A stretch of 64,000 nucleotides of DNA, taken from positions 165,238-229,237 of the forward strand of contig NZ_BMGM01000006.1 in assembly GCF_014640195.1 (NCBI RefSeq), in the 5' to 3' direction. The stretch's first letter is position 1, and every line of letters starts with the position of its first letter. The position numbers and the translations under genes were made by a program. The notes under the pieces are model-generated. The model had not been told where the DNA came from and did not search any database. It saw nothing but the letters and a program-made list of their open reading frames with translations. This document shows positions 40,450 through 50,819 of the stretch, piece after piece. Origin of the DNA: Psychroflexus planctonicus (GTDB taxonomy: Bacteria; Bacteroidota; Bacteroidia; Flavobacteriales; Flavobacteriaceae).

Positions 40450-42237
40450 CTAACTTTGCAATTGCAATTCTACTAGATTTTTGTAACGTCCCAAAGGGTT
40501 AGCTATTAATTCTTGATGTGTACCTTTTTCAAGCAACTTCCCGTTTTCTAAAACCAAAATCTGGTCTGCATTTTGAATAGTAGACAAGCGGTGAGCAATC
40601 ACAAATGAAGTTCTGCCTTTCATCAATTTCTGCAAAGCTTCTTGCACCAAATGTTCCGACTCAGCATCTAAAGCACTGGTTGCTTCATCTAAAATTAAAA
40701 TACTAGGATTTTTTAAAACCGCACGTGCAATGGCAATACGTTGACGTTGACCACCAGAAAGTTGGATGCCGCGCTCGCCTACAATGGTATCGTATTGCTC
40801 AGGAAAATCTTCTATAAATTGATGTGCATTTGCTTTTTTAGCCGCTTCTTTAATTTCATCTAAATTAGCTTCGGGTTTACCATATTGAATGTTTTCCAGA
40901 ATACTTCCGCCAAATAAAAATACTTCTTGCTGCACATAAGCCATTTCTTCTCTAATGCTATACAAATCCATGGTTGAACAGGATTTGTCATCTATTAAAA
41001 TTTCACCGTTTGTAGGTTTATAAAATTGAAGCAAAAGTGCTGCAATAGTTGATTTACCAGCTCCACTTGGACCAACAATTGCAATAGTTTCACCGGCATT
41101 TACTTTAAAGTTTAAATTAGCTAAGACTTGAATTTCTGGTCGGGATGGATAATGAAAATCTACATTTTTAAAATGAATATTTCCAGCTAATTCCAATTCT
41201 TCAATTTTGCTTCTATCTTTAACATGAAGCGATTCCGTTTGTTCGTCAATAATATCAAAAACCCGTTCCGTAGCTCCAACCGCTTTTTGGATTTGTGCAT
41301 ATTGTATGGGCAAACCTCCGATGGAAGCTCCTACAAAAATGGTGTATAAAATGAAAGTAATTAATTCTGATTGGGTTAATAAATCTTGATTTTGAAGTTT
41401 TACCGCATACCAAACCAACAACACGATAGCTCCGAAAATACAAAAGATGATAAATGAAGAAAAAGCCCCTCGCGCTAAACCGCCTTTGATGGCTATTTTT
41501 TTGATAGAATCGACTGCTTTGTCGTACCGAAGCATTTCAAAAAATTCGTTAGTAAAAGCTTTTACATTGGCAATGCCTTGTAGACTTTCGGAAGCAATGG
41601 AGTTGGATTCGGCTACTTCATCTTGGGCATCTTTTGCTAACTTTCGAATGTATTTTCCAAAGAAAACGGCTACAATGGCAAAAACGGGAATGGTGGCTAA
41701 CATTAATAAGGAAAGCTTAACCGAAGTAAAAAACAAGGCAATAACTCCACCAATTACAATGATAAATTGCCTTAAAAACTCGGCAATTCCTGTTGTAAAG
41801 GTGTCTTGTATTTGACCGATATCTGCTGCAATTCGGCTATTCAATTCGCTTACTTTTCTACTGGAAAAAAACTGCATTGGCATTTTAATCAAGGTTGAAA
41901 AAGTGTCTTTCCTTATACTGGCTAACATGTTTTCGGTAACATTTACAAAAAGCACTACGCGGAAAAAGGAAAAAATAGCTTGAGCTGTAAATAAAGCTAA
42001 TAAAATTAAGCCCATTCGGTTGATGTCTTCAGCAGTAAAATCTGCTGTTTCAATTAAATCTCCCATTAATTTTGGGAAAAGCAAAGCAGTTAATCCTGTA
42101 AAGCTTAAGAATACTAAACCAAGAATCAATTTCCATTTATGTGGTCCCACATATTTGAATAAGCGTAGGCTTCTTTTCAAATTAGAAGCATTTAAACTTG
42201 CTTTGGGTAAATCGTTTTGTGTTTTCTTCTTTGCCAT
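40450..42237 (-). CDS. ABC transporter, fused permease and ATPase (MsbA-like)
   Basis: Half-transporter of 595 residues working as a homodimer in the inner membrane. Six transmembrane helices (about 30-320) are followed by the ATPase domain: Walker A IVGPSGAGKST, signature LSGGQRQRIAIARA, Walker B ILILDEATSALD and switch His in FVIAHRLSTI. It belongs to the lipid A/multidrug exporter type; the substrate cannot be assigned. Monocistronic. Confidence 0.92.
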   Translation of the reverse strand: MAKKKTQNDLPKASLNASNLKRSLRLFKYVGPHKWKLILGLVFLSFTGLTALLFPKLMGDLIETADFTAEDINRMGLILLALFTAQAIFSFFRVVLFVNVTENMLASIRKDTFSTLIKMPMQFFSSRKVSELNSRIAADIGQIQDTFTTGIAEFLRQFIIVIGGVIALFFTSVKLSLLMLATIPVFAIVAVFFGKYIRKLAKDAQDEVAESNSIASESLQGIANVKAFTNEFFEMLRYDKAVDSIKKIAIKGGLARGAFSSFIIFCIFGAIVLLVWYAVKLQNQDLLTQSELITFILYTIFVGASIGGLPIQYAQIQKAVGATERVFDIIDEQTESLHVKDRSKIEELELAGNIHFKNVDFHYPSRPEIQVLANLNFKVNAGETIAIVGPSGAGKSTIAALLLQFYKPTNGEILIDDKSCSTMDLYSIREEMAYVQQEVFLFGGSILENIQYGKPEANLDEIKEAAKKANAHQFIEDFPEQYDTIVGERGIQLSGGQRQRIAIARAVLKNPSILILDEATSALDAESEHLVQEALQKLMKGRTSFVIAHRLSTIQNADQILVLENGKLLEKGTHQELIANPLGRYKNLVELQLQS

Positions 42238-42329
42238 TCCTAATGAATTTATGGTTGCAATTTAAAAAAGTAATTCAGCTATACTTTTATTTTTTATGCA
42301 TTATAGAATAATATTAACCTGAGTTCTAT

Positions 42330-42369
42330 CAAAAGCAAAAGCCAACCCTAAATTTCGAGTTGGCTTTTG
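42330..42369 (-). terminator. Intrinsic terminator of hppA
   Basis: CAAAAGCCAAC (42336-42346) and GTTGGCTTTTG (42359-42369) form an 11-bp stem; on the minus strand a CTTTT tail follows. It is 24 bases past the hppA stop. Confidence 0.8.
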
Positions 42370-42392
42370 AAAATAACTATTGAGCAAAAAGT

Positions 42393-44642
42393 TTATTCCA
42401 CAACAAATGTGGTAACATTTTCTTCTGCTTTTACATCTACTATTTCAATATTTTTTTCATCGTTTTTGGTTTCTTCACCTACTTCGGTTTCAGATTCATG
42501 ACCTAAAACTGGAGCGATAACTAGTCCAACCAAACAAGTAAGTTTAATTAAAATATTCATCGATGGACCAGAAGTATCTTTAAACGGATCGCCAACGGTA
42601 TCACCTGTAACAGCTGCTTTGTGAGCTTCGCTTCCTTTGTATTGCATTTTTCCGTCTATTTCTACACCCGCTTCAAAAGATTTCTTAGCATTGTCCCAAG
42701 CGCCACCAGCATTGTTTTGAAAAATAGCCCACATTACACCCGAAACACAAACTCCAGCCATATAGCCGCCCAAAGGTTCAGCTCCAAAAAACCAACCTAC
42801 TAAAATTGGGGTGATAATGGTAATTAAACCGGGTAAAATCATTTCGCGTAAAGCAGCTTTTGTTGAAATGTCAACACATTTTGCGTATTCTGGTGTTCCA
42901 GTTCCTTCCATAATTCCAGGAATTTCTTTGAACTGTCTACGCACTTCTTTTACCATTTCCATAGCGGCTTTACCAACCGATTTCATAGCTAATGCTGAGA
43001 AAACTACAGGAATCATTCCACCTACAAAAAGCATAGCTAACACATCGGCTTTGTAAATATTGATGCCTTCAATTCCTGTAAAAGTTACATAAGCGGCAAA
43101 CAGAGCTAAAGCAGTTAATGCAGCCGAAGCGATGGCAAAACCCTTTCCAACGGCAGCAGTTGTATTTCCTACAGAATCTAAAATATCGGTACGTTCTCTA
43201 ACTTGATCATCTAATTCACTCATTTCGGCTACTCCACCAGCATTATCTGCAATGGGTCCAAAAGCATCGATAGCTAATTGCATGGCAGTAGTTGCCATCA
43301 TAGCTGATGCAGCAAGTGCTACACCATAAAATCCTGCAAGTGCATACGAACCGTAAATGGCAGCAGCAAATAATAAAACCGACCAAAAAGTAGATTTCAT
43401 CCCAACTGCTAAACCAGCTATGATATTGGTTGCCGCTCCAGTTGAACTATTTCTTACAATATCTAAAACAGGTTTTTTACCCAAACTCGTGTAGTATGCA
43501 GTAACAAATGAAATTAAAGCTCCAACAGCTAAACCGATTAAACAGGAGTAAAATACATAAGTTGAAGGAATGTCTTTCATGCCTTCCCCAAAAAATTCCA
43601 TTTGCAAAGTTGATGGTAACATCCATTGAATTAAAAACCAAGTGACAATACCGGTTAAAATTATAGCTGACCAATTAGCAATATCCAAAGCCAATTGCAC
43701 TCTAGCTTCTTTTGCATCATTGCTACCAATTCGGACAAAAAATGTTCCGATGATGGATGCTAAAATACCTACACCCGCGATAACTAAGGGAAGTAAAATT
43801 GGTCCCATATTATTAAAATCGTCTACAAATTGAGTAGTAACAGACATATCTCGAATAACATAATTACCGAGTACCATGGCCGCTAAAACGGTAGCTACGT
43901 AACTACCAAATAAATCGGCTCCCATTCCTGCAACATCTCCCACGTTGTCTCCAACATTATCTGCAATAGTTGCTGGATTTCTTGGGTCATCTTCTGGAAT
44001 TCCAGCTTCTACTTTACCTACTAAATCTGCACCTACATCTGCTGCTTTGGTATAAATACCTCCACCAACTCTAGCAAAAAGTGCAATGGATTCTGCACCT
44101 AAAGAAAAACCAGCTAAGGCTTCTAATACAACAGTCATATCTCCATAAAAATCTCCACCTTCTATCATGAATTGCCCCATTAGAAAGAGAAAAATTAGGC
44201 TTAAGCCTAGAACTGCTAAGCCAGCAACACCTAATCCCATAACCGTACCGCCACTAAAAGAAACTTTTAAGGCTTGTGGCAAACTAGTTTTGGCCGCTTC
44301 TGCTGTTCTAGCATTAGCATCTGTTGCAACACGCATACCAATGTTTCCTGCTAAACCTGAAAAGAAAGCTCCAATAATAAATGCAGGGATTATTAAAAAA
44401 CTGGTAGTTTCTACCTGCTGAGAAACAAAAAATAGTGCTATAGATGCTATGACTACAAAAACCATTAGCAAACGGTATTCTGCATTTAGAAAGGCAAGTG
44501 CACCTTCTTTTATGCTTTTTGAAATTTGCTGCATTTTAGCATTTCCTGGGGATTGCTTCTTCACCCAAAACATTTTTACAATCATAAATAAAAGACCTAT
44601 CACCGAAAGAATGATAGGAATGAAAATAACATTTGATTTCAT
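42393..44642 (-). CDS. hppA: Ion-pumping membrane pyrophosphatase, K+-dependent type
   Basis: A 749-residue, about 16-helix membrane enzyme that hydrolyses pyrophosphate and pumps H+ or Na+. Substrate-binding Asp motifs are in [18 protein letters not shown] and [18 protein letters not shown]; the C-terminal motif [21 protein letters not shown] is present. [18 protein letters not shown] has Ala where K+-independent enzymes have Lys, so it should need K+. The pumped ion cannot be read safely by eye. The C-terminal 40 residues are acidic and extra. Soluble pyrophosphatase is the adjacent upstream gene, but a terminator lies between. Confidence 0.94.
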   Translation of the reverse strand: MKSNVIFIPIILSVIGLLFMIVKMFWVKKQSPGNAKMQQISKSIKEGALAFLNAEYRLLMVFVVIASIALFFVSQQVETTSFLIIPAFIIGAFFSGLAGNIGMRVATDANARTAEAAKTSLPQALKVSFSGGTVMGLGVAGLAVLGLSLIFLFLMGQFMIEGGDFYGDMTVVLEALAGFSLGAESIALFARVGGGIYTKAADVGADLVGKVEAGIPEDDPRNPATIADNVGDNVGDVAGMGADLFGSYVATVLAAMVLGNYVIRDMSVTTQFVDDFNNMGPILLPLVIAGVGILASIIGTFFVRIGSNDAKEARVQLALDIANWSAIILTGIVTWFLIQWMLPSTLQMEFFGEGMKDIPSTYVFYSCLIGLAVGALISFVTAYYTSLGKKPVLDIVRNSSTGAATNIIAGLAVGMKSTFWSVLLFAAAIYGSYALAGFYGVALAASAMMATTAMQLAIDAFGPIADNAGGVAEMSELDDQVRERTDILDSVGNTTAAVGKGFAIASAALTALALFAAYVTFTGIEGINIYKADVLAMLFVGGMIPVVFSALAMKSVGKAAMEMVKEVRRQFKEIPGIMEGTGTPEYAKCVDISTKAALREMILPGLITIITPILVGWFFGAEPLGGYMAGVCVSGVMWAIFQNNAGGAWDNAKKSFEAGVEIDGKMQYKGSEAHKAAVTGDTVGDPFKDTSGPSMNILIKLTCLVGLVIAPVLGHESETEVGEETKNDEKNIEIVDVKAEENVTTFVVE

Positions 44643-44693
44643 AGATTTTAATTAAAAATTTTGTTAAATCTAAATGAAAAAAAATTAATTGCA

Positions 44694-44724
44694 TAAAAAA
44701 AGCAGCACTTTTTGGCGCTGCTTT
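44694..44724 (-). terminator. Intrinsic terminator of ppa
   Basis: AAAGCAGC (44699-44706) and GCTGCTTT (44717-44724); the minus-strand transcript ends in TTTTTTTAT. It separates ppa from hppA. Confidence 0.85.
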
Positions 44725-44746
44725 ATAAAAATGTTAAAATTTTGAC

Positions 44747-45256
44747 TTATTTGATAGATACTTCGTTAAAAGGAACATCACTTTCTTGGTATCTTTTTTC
44801 GCAAGCTGCTACAATTTCTTTAGCTTCATCTACATTTCCCCAACCACCTACATCTACTTTTTTCTTTTCTAAATCTTTATATACTTTAAAAAAGTGTTCA
44901 ATTTCTAAAACAAGGTGTGGATTTAGTTCAGATAAATCTTGAAACTTACTTGCTACTGGATCACTTACAGGAACGCAAATAATTTTTTCGTCTGGACCTT
45001 TTTCGTCCGTCATATGGAAAACACCTATGGGTTTAACTTCCATTACACAGCCTGGAAAAGTAGGCTCAGTAACCAATACCAATACATCTAAAGGGTCTCC
45101 GTCTAAAGCTAAAGTTTCTGGTACAAAACCATAATCTGCTGGATACATCATAGAAGAAAAAAGCATTCTATCGAACCTGATTTTTTTCAATTGAAAATCG
45201 TATTCATATTTGTTTCTACTCCCTTTCGGGATTTCAATTAATACATCAAAAGTCAT
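44747..45256 (-). CDS. ppa: Soluble inorganic pyrophosphatase, family I
   Basis: Hydrolyses pyrophosphate in the cytoplasm with Mg2+. It is 169 residues, the standard bacterial size. Active-site residues appear in EIPKGSRNKYEYD, YPADYGFVPETLALDGDPLDVLVLV (the DxDxxD-like metal site) and KKKVDVGGWGNVDEA. It is immediately upstream of the membrane pyrophosphatase gene, giving the cell both a heat-producing and an energy-saving way to use pyrophosphate. Confidence 0.95.
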   Translation of the reverse strand: MTFDVLIEIPKGSRNKYEYDFQLKKIRFDRMLFSSMMYPADYGFVPETLALDGDPLDVLVLVTEPTFPGCVMEVKPIGVFHMTDEKGPDEKIICVPVSDPVASKFQDLSELNPHLVLEIEHFFKVYKDLEKKKVDVGGWGNVDEAKEIVAACEKRYQESDVPFNEVSIK

Positions 45257-45317
45257 AATCTATTGTTTATTTAAAAATGCAAAATTAACTATTAGAAGTA
45301 GGCAAACTACTATTTTT

Positions 45318-47813
45318 TTAAAAATAAAATCCAAAAGCTCCTGTTATTCCAAAATTTCTTGAATCGGAAATATCAAAGTAATTTCCTCTAAAGTGAAAAT
45401 CGAGTCTAAAGACTCTAAAAATGTTTCCTATACCTACGCTGTATGAATAATAAATATTACGATCGGGAGCAAACAAAACAGGATTTGTAGTAGAAGCGTT
45501 CAACAACATACTTTCATCTGATAGTTGACCGTAGACTCCACGTAAAGTTACAATTTCCCTAAGATCTAAATCTCTTAATAAAGGAATTCTAGAAAACAAT
45601 CTGCCATTAAAATTATGTTCCATGTGCAGGCTTACATATTCATCTGTGACAAATTCGTAAAAATTCAATAATGGAAATGTTCCTTGAATAGAAAACAAAG
45701 TTTGGTTTCCTGGAACTACATTTAGTAAGCTCAATGGCACACCGCCAAATGTTTTTCCTGCTTCTAAAGTAGAAGTAAATTTTCCGAAACCACCTAAAAG
45801 AATAGGTTGCTTGTATAAAAGTTGTAACCGATCATAATTAAAATCGCTATCGATTACACCTTTTAATCCTTTGGTATATTTCAGCATAAACTCAGGATAT
45901 TTTCCATTGTTCACAATATAGCGTTCAACTCCATATCCAGTTGCTTTTTTATTGGGTGTGTAATTAGCAGTTAAAGATAATTCTGATTGTGTTGTTTGTT
46001 CTTGTGTTTGTGTACGTTCATCGTCTGTATAAAAGGCAAGACTAAACAAATCTGTATCTGCTCCAGCTAAGGTTCGGTAAGTTCCTTCTAAACGAAGTTT
46101 AAAATTGAAAAAGGGTTCTGCTTCTAGAGCTAAACTACTTAAATTGATATTGGTTAAGGTATTGTTTGATGCTACAGTAAGTGGTGATGATGACACTAAA
46201 CTTCTACCTAATACATCATTAGAACTGGTTAAACTCGCACCCAGTTGTTCTACGTCTCTTCTGTTTCCTGCAGATAAGATTAATCTTGACTTTCTGTCCA
46301 GCATAATTTTTCCAGACACGCCATATTTAAACTTGTCGTCATTAAATCCGTAAGCTGTAAAGCCTTGAATTCGCCATGGGTCATTTTGTCCAAAATAAGT
46401 ACGCCCTCCGACTCTTAATCGGACTCCTTCAATATCATTGTAGCCTAAAGTTGAAAATACGGGACCATAATCCCACCCGTCAAATTCATAATAGTTGGTA
46501 GTTAATACGGTTGCAACATCATAAACTTGCTTAAATGCATTTACAGTCTTTAAGGTGTCTACTAAAGTATATATTTCCTTTTCGTCTTTATTAAGTTCTT
46601 CTAAACGATTGTTTGCCCAAAATGTGCTATCCCGATCGAAGACTTGATCTTTATAAGGATTGGTTTGCCTATCATAAAATTCTTTTTCTTTTATCTTGTC
46701 AAATTGATAGTGATCGTATAAAGTTGTGCGTTTACCATAAACTCCTCTTGAATCTTCTTTTTTCCTAAAGGTAAAATCAGTCATAAAATAATCACGCGTT
46801 ATTAAAAAGATAGAATCATTAAGCACGTCAAATTCTTGCTCAATGTAGATGTCTTTAACCCAATTGATATTTGCGCTTTTAGACATGGTCATTTCTATTT
46901 GTTTAATTGCCCAAGTAGTATCATTAACCCAAAAATCTCCTTTAAATGTGAGTTCATTTTTTCGTCTTGGGTAATAGACAATTTTATAACACCATCGGTC
47001 TTCTATGTAAGTACTATCTGATAAAACGTAATTGTAATTATCGATACCTGTTTTAGATAAAGGGCTCACAAAACTTTTATCAAATATTTTAATGTAGTTG
47101 TCGTACACGCTATATTCAGCGTATAAATCTTTTATAAAAGCTACTAAGCCTTGATTATTGCTAAATCCGGAATTCTTGTTTCCTTTTAAAATTTCTTTTT
47201 CTTTATCTAAAATATTATCTCCATATACTTTAGAAACGGACTCATTTATAAAAATGGGCAGATAGGTCTTTCCTGTTACTTTGTTCGTGTCGGCTTGCTC
47301 AAAGATAAATTCCATTCCTTTAAACAAACGGCTTTTAATTAGGCTACTATCTATGGTATTCAAATCAAACTGCAGTTTTTCGTACTTGTCAAATTGATAT
47401 TGTTTGAATTTCTTTACCCCATTATCTCTTTTGTTCTCCCAAATCTTTCTAAGTATGTCTATAGCAGGGTTATTCTTTTTAGATGTTTTTCCAGAATAAA
47501 CAATAACTTCAGACAAAGCTTCTTCGTCTGTGGTTAGTTTTATTTTAATATCGTAAGTGCTGGGTTTATTTAAAGTTAGCGTGTAGGTTTTGAAACCCAT
47601 AAAAGATACAACTACTGCAGTATATTTTTCATCAGCTTCCAAGTAAAATTTCCCGTTTTCATCTGTAATTGTCCCTACGCTTGAGTTTTCAAAAACAACG
47701 TTTGCAAAAGCTACGGGTTCATCAGCGTCGTCAAACACATATCCGCTCACCTTGGTTTGACCAAATATGAAAACGAATTGAAGAAGAAAGATGGATGTTA
47801 TTATTTTTCGCAT
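45318..47813 (-). CDS. DUF5686 outer-membrane protein with carboxypeptidase-like regulatory domain
   Basis: An 831-residue exported protein. Signal peptide MRKIITSIFLLQFVFIFGQ, then a CarboxypepD-regulatory-like domain (about 20-100: KVSGYVFDDADEPVAFANVVFENSSVGTITDENGKF), then the DUF5686 region with many aromatic, alternating strands (about 430-831) ending in GAFGFYF, suggesting a C-terminal outer-membrane beta-barrel. It is not a TonB receptor: there is no plug domain. The function is unknown. It is separated from pdhB by a terminator and stands alone. Confidence 0.87.
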   Translation of the reverse strand: MRKIITSIFLLQFVFIFGQTKVSGYVFDDADEPVAFANVVFENSSVGTITDENGKFYLEADEKYTAVVVSFMGFKTYTLTLNKPSTYDIKIKLTTDEEALSEVIVYSGKTSKKNNPAIDILRKIWENKRDNGVKKFKQYQFDKYEKLQFDLNTIDSSLIKSRLFKGMEFIFEQADTNKVTGKTYLPIFINESVSKVYGDNILDKEKEILKGNKNSGFSNNQGLVAFIKDLYAEYSVYDNYIKIFDKSFVSPLSKTGIDNYNYVLSDSTYIEDRWCYKIVYYPRRKNELTFKGDFWVNDTTWAIKQIEMTMSKSANINWVKDIYIEQEFDVLNDSIFLITRDYFMTDFTFRKKEDSRGVYGKRTTLYDHYQFDKIKEKEFYDRQTNPYKDQVFDRDSTFWANNRLEELNKDEKEIYTLVDTLKTVNAFKQVYDVATVLTTNYYEFDGWDYGPVFSTLGYNDIEGVRLRVGGRTYFGQNDPWRIQGFTAYGFNDDKFKYGVSGKIMLDRKSRLILSAGNRRDVEQLGASLTSSNDVLGRSLVSSSPLTVASNNTLTNINLSSLALEAEPFFNFKLRLEGTYRTLAGADTDLFSLAFYTDDERTQTQEQTTQSELSLTANYTPNKKATGYGVERYIVNNGKYPEFMLKYTKGLKGVIDSDFNYDRLQLLYKQPILLGGFGKFTSTLEAGKTFGGVPLSLLNVVPGNQTLFSIQGTFPLLNFYEFVTDEYVSLHMEHNFNGRLFSRIPLLRDLDLREIVTLRGVYGQLSDESMLLNASTTNPVLFAPDRNIYYSYSVGIGNIFRVFRLDFHFRGNYFDISDSRNFGITGAFGFYF

Positions 47814-47821
47814 AAAAAAGA

Positions 47822-47858
47822 AAAAAGCTTCACCTGCATTAAATACAAATGAAGCTTA
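47822..47858 (-). terminator. Intrinsic terminator of pdhB
   Basis: AAGCTTCA (47826-47833) and TGAAGCTT (47851-47858); the minus-strand tail is TTTTTTCTTTTTT. Confidence 0.85.
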
Positions 47859-47879
47859 AATATTTAACATTTCAGTAGA

Positions 47880-48860
47880 TTAATCTAAATACATTACTTT
47901 TTTCACTGCTTTAATTACATCTTCATGGTTAGGCAACCATTCTTTCAATAAAACTGGAGAATAAGGTGCCGGTGTATCAGCGGTGTTTATTTTTATAATT
48001 GGAGCATCTAAATAATCAAATGCATCTTGTTGGATGCGGTAAGTAATATCAGTTGAAACATTGCCAAAAGGCCAAGCTTCTTCCAAAATCACCATTCTAT
48101 TTGTTTTTTTAATCGATTTGATAATAGTATCATAATCTAAAGGACGAACAGTACGTAAATCGATGATTTCACAAGAAATATCATCTTCGGCTAAAGCGTC
48201 TGCAGCTTTGTAAGCTTCTTTTATGATTTTTCCAAAAGAAACAATGGTTACATGTTTTCCTTCTCTTTTAACGTCTGCTTTTCCTAGAGGAATCGTGTAT
48301 TCTTCTTCAGGAACTTCTCCCTTGTCGCCATACATTTGTTCGCTTTCCATAAAAATAACAGGATCGTTATCGCGGATAGCAGATTTTAAAAGTCCTTTTG
48401 CATCGTAAGGATTAGATGGAACTACTACTTTTAAGCCTGGTGTGTTAGCAAACCAACTCTCAAAAGCTTGAGAATGTGTTGCCCCAAGTTGACCTGCAGA
48501 AGCTGTTGGACCACGAAACACGATAGGAATATTAAACTGGCCTCCAGACATTTGCCGCATTTTTGCAGCATTATTGATAATTTGGTCAATTCCAACCAAA
48601 GAGAAGTTAAAAGTCATATATTCTACAATAGGCCTGTTTCCATTCATAGCTGAACCTATAGCTATTCCCGAAAAACCTAGCTCGGCAATAGGCGTATCAA
48701 TTACGCGTTCTGGACCAAATTCATCAAGCATTCCTTTAGAAGCTTTGTAAGCACCATTGTATTCGGCAACTTCTTCACCCATTAAATAAACAGATTCATC
48801 TGCGCGCATTTCTTCGCTCATCGCTTCACATACGGCTTCTCTAAACTGTATTGTTCTCAT
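47880..48860 (-). CDS. pdhB: Pyruvate dehydrogenase E1 component, beta subunit
   Basis: Beta chain of the alpha2-beta2 E1 that decarboxylates pyruvate with thiamine diphosphate. It is 326 residues from the ATG at 48860 (MRTIQFREAVCEAMSEEM), the family's usual start. The GTG eight codons upstream overlaps a TATTTTTG promoter box and is unlikely. EEVAEYNGAYKASKGML, RVIDTPIAELGFSGIAIGSAM and GQLGATHSQAFESWF are typical. The alpha subunit and E2 are not in the window, so the complex is encoded in scattered loci; the E3 candidate is the lpdA gene at 7571. It is divergent from etfBA. Confidence 0.93.
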   Translation of the reverse strand: MRTIQFREAVCEAMSEEMRADESVYLMGEEVAEYNGAYKASKGMLDEFGPERVIDTPIAELGFSGIAIGSAMNGNRPIVEYMTFNFSLVGIDQIINNAAKMRQMSGGQFNIPIVFRGPTASAGQLGATHSQAFESWFANTPGLKVVVPSNPYDAKGLLKSAIRDNDPVIFMESEQMYGDKGEVPEEEYTIPLGKADVKREGKHVTIVSFGKIIKEAYKAADALAEDDISCEIIDLRTVRPLDYDTIIKSIKKTNRMVILEEAWPFGNVSTDITYRIQQDAFDYLDAPIIKINTADTPAPYSPVLLKEWLPNHEDVIKAVKKVMYLD

Positions 48861-48883
48861 GTAGTAGTAATTTTCAGAAGCCA

Positions 48884-48891
48884 CAAAAATA
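48884..48891 (-). promoter_or_regulatory. -7 promoter box of pdhB
   Basis: TATTTTTG on the minus strand, about 23 bases before the ATG at 48860. It contains the GTG used by the longest frame. Confidence 0.55.
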
Positions 48892-49004
48892 GGAATAACA
48901 TGGACTTCAGCCTATTAAAATTTAATAAAATTTTACTATGCATGCATAATAAAATAAGCCTATTTTTTATATATTCGCACAAGCAAAATTGAAAACAAAA
49001 AATC

Positions 49005-49751
49005 ATGAAAATTTTAGTTTGTATTAGTCATGTACCCGACACGACTTCTAAAATAAATTTTACGGATAACGATACTAAATTCGATACAAACGGAGTTCAG
49101 TTTGTTATTAATCCAAACGATGAATTTGGTCTGACTCGCGCTATGTGGTTTAAAGAAAAGCAAGGTGCCAGTGTAGATGTAGTAACGGTTGGAAGTAAAG
49201 AAACCGAACCCACTATTAGAAAAGCTCTAGCTATTGGCGCAGATCAAGCTATTCGGGTGGACACAGAACCAAAAGACGGTTTCCAAGTAGCTAAAGAATT
49301 AGCCAAGGTAGCCAAAGATGGTAACTACGATTTAATTATTGCAGGAAGAGAATCAATTGATTACAATGGTGGTATGGTTCCTGGAATGTTAGCTAAATTA
49401 ATAGGTGCTAATTTTATTAACACTTGCGTAAGTTTAGAAATTGAAGGAGATAAAGCTACTGCTATTAGAGAGATAGACGGCGGTAAAGAAACACTTACAT
49501 CTTCATTACCATTGGTAATTGGCGGTCAAAAAGGTTTAGTTGAAGAGAGCGATTTAAAAATACCAAACATGCGCGGTATTATGATGGCAAGAAAAAAACC
49601 TTTGAATGTAGTTGAACCTGTTGCAGATGGTCTTAGTACCGAAGCGAAAAAATTCAGCAAACCTGCTCCAAAGGGAGATGTTAAACTTGTTGATGCAGAA
49701 AATATAGATGAATTAATTGACTTACTTCATAACGAAGCAAAAGCCATATAA
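49005..49751 (+). CDS. etfB: Electron transfer flavoprotein, beta subunit
   Basis: A 248-residue subunit of the heterodimeric ETF that takes electrons from acyl-CoA and other dehydrogenases. KILVCISHVPDTTSKINF at the N-terminus, GADQAIRVD, LIIAGRESIDYNGGMVPGMLAKLIG and the signature-like VIGGQKGLVEESDLKIPNMRGIMMARKKPL are all present. AMP binds to this subunit. etfA follows after 11 bases. It is divergent from pdhB across a 144-base control region. Confidence 0.95.
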   Translation: MKILVCISHVPDTTSKINFTDNDTKFDTNGVQFVINPNDEFGLTRAMWFKEKQGASVDVVTVGSKETEPTIRKALAIGADQAIRVDTEPKDGFQVAKELAKVAKDGNYDLIIAGRESIDYNGGMVPGMLAKLIGANFINTCVSLEIEGDKATAIREIDGGKETLTSSLPLVIGGQKGLVEESDLKIPNMRGIMMARKKPLNVVEPVADGLSTEAKKFSKPAPKGDVKLVDAENIDELIDLLHNEAKAI

Positions 49752-49762
49752 AAAATAAAATT

Positions 49763-50731
49763 ATGTCAGTACTTGTATATACAGAAAGTGAAAACGGAAA
49801 ATTTAAAAAAGCAGCTTTCGAAGCCGCTTCTTATGCCAAAGGAATTGCTAAGCAGTTAGGAATAGAAACTTTTGCCATTTCATTTAATGCAGAAAACGCA
49901 AACGATTTAGGAACTTATGGAGTGGAGAAAGCTTTTAATCTTTCCAATGAAAACTTTTCTAAATTTAATGCAGAAGCCTATGCAGAAGTAATTGCTGAAG
50001 TTGCAAAAGCACAGGATGCAAAAGTAATTGTGTTGAGCCAAAGCGCTAATGCTAAATATCTTGCTCCCTTATTAGCAGTACATTTAGAAGCAGGTTATGC
50101 TTCAAATGTAGTAGAATTACCAAATACTGAAAATGGGTTTGTAGTAAAACGTACCGCTTTTACAAACAAGGCTTTTAATGAAACTGCTATCACTACAGAT
50201 GCAAAAATAATTGGAGTTTCAAGTAATGCTTATGGTTTACATGAAGCAGAAACGGATATTCAAGTTGAAGATTACCAAACAAATGTTGTTTTAAGCGAAG
50301 CTGGAGTTCAAGTTCAATCGGTTGATAAAAACAAAGACAAAGTAAGTATTGCCGATGCAGAAATTGTTATTTCTGGTGGTCGTGGCTTAAAAGGTCCAGA
50401 AAACTGGCACTTAGTTGAAGATTTAGCTGAAACATTAGGTGCAGCAACGGCTTGCTCTAAACCTGTTAGCGACATGGGTTGGAGACCACACAGCGAGCAC
50501 GTAGGTCAAACTGGAAAACCAGTTGCATCTAATTTGTACATTGCTATCGGAATTTCTGGAGCCATCCAGCACTTAGCTGGAATTAATGCTTCTAAAGTAA
50601 AAGTAGTTATTAACAACGATGCTGAAGCACCATTCTTTAAAGCAGCAGATTACGGAATTGTAGGCGATGCTTTTGAAGTAATTCCGAAGCTTACAGAAAA
50701 ACTAAAAGAATTTAAGGCTAATAATGCTTAA
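49763..50731 (+). CDS. etfA: Electron transfer flavoprotein, alpha subunit
   Basis: FAD-binding partner of EtfB, 322 residues. The C-terminal FAD domain has IVISGGRGLKGPENWHLVEDLAETLGAATACSKPVSDMGW, QTGKPVASNLYIAIGISGAIQHLAG and VVINNDAEAPFFKAADYGIVGD, the family signature. The electrons would go to the quinone pool through an ETF dehydrogenase that is not in the window. The gene ends in a strong terminator at 50755-50802. Confidence 0.95.
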   Translation: MSVLVYTESENGKFKKAAFEAASYAKGIAKQLGIETFAISFNAENANDLGTYGVEKAFNLSNENFSKFNAEAYAEVIAEVAKAQDAKVIVLSQSANAKYLAPLLAVHLEAGYASNVVELPNTENGFVVKRTAFTNKAFNETAITTDAKIIGVSSNAYGLHEAETDIQVEDYQTNVVLSEAGVQVQSVDKNKDKVSIADAEIVISGGRGLKGPENWHLVEDLAETLGAATACSKPVSDMGWRPHSEHVGQTGKPVASNLYIAIGISGAIQHLAGINASKVKVVINNDAEAPFFKAADYGIVGDAFEVIPKLTEKLKEFKANNA

Positions 50732-50754
50732 ATTCCTATTTTAGGAGCCTGAAA

Positions 50755-50802
50755 CGGCGGTCTAAAATTTAGGTAGATTTGCCTGATTTTAGACCGTTTT
50801 TT
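50755..50802 (+). terminator. Intrinsic terminator of etfBA
   Basis: CGGTCTAAAA (50758-50767) and TTTTAGACCG (50787-50796) enclose a smaller AGG/CCT hairpin; six T follow. Confidence 0.88.
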
Positions 50803-50819
50803 AATTTTTAAAATCAAAC

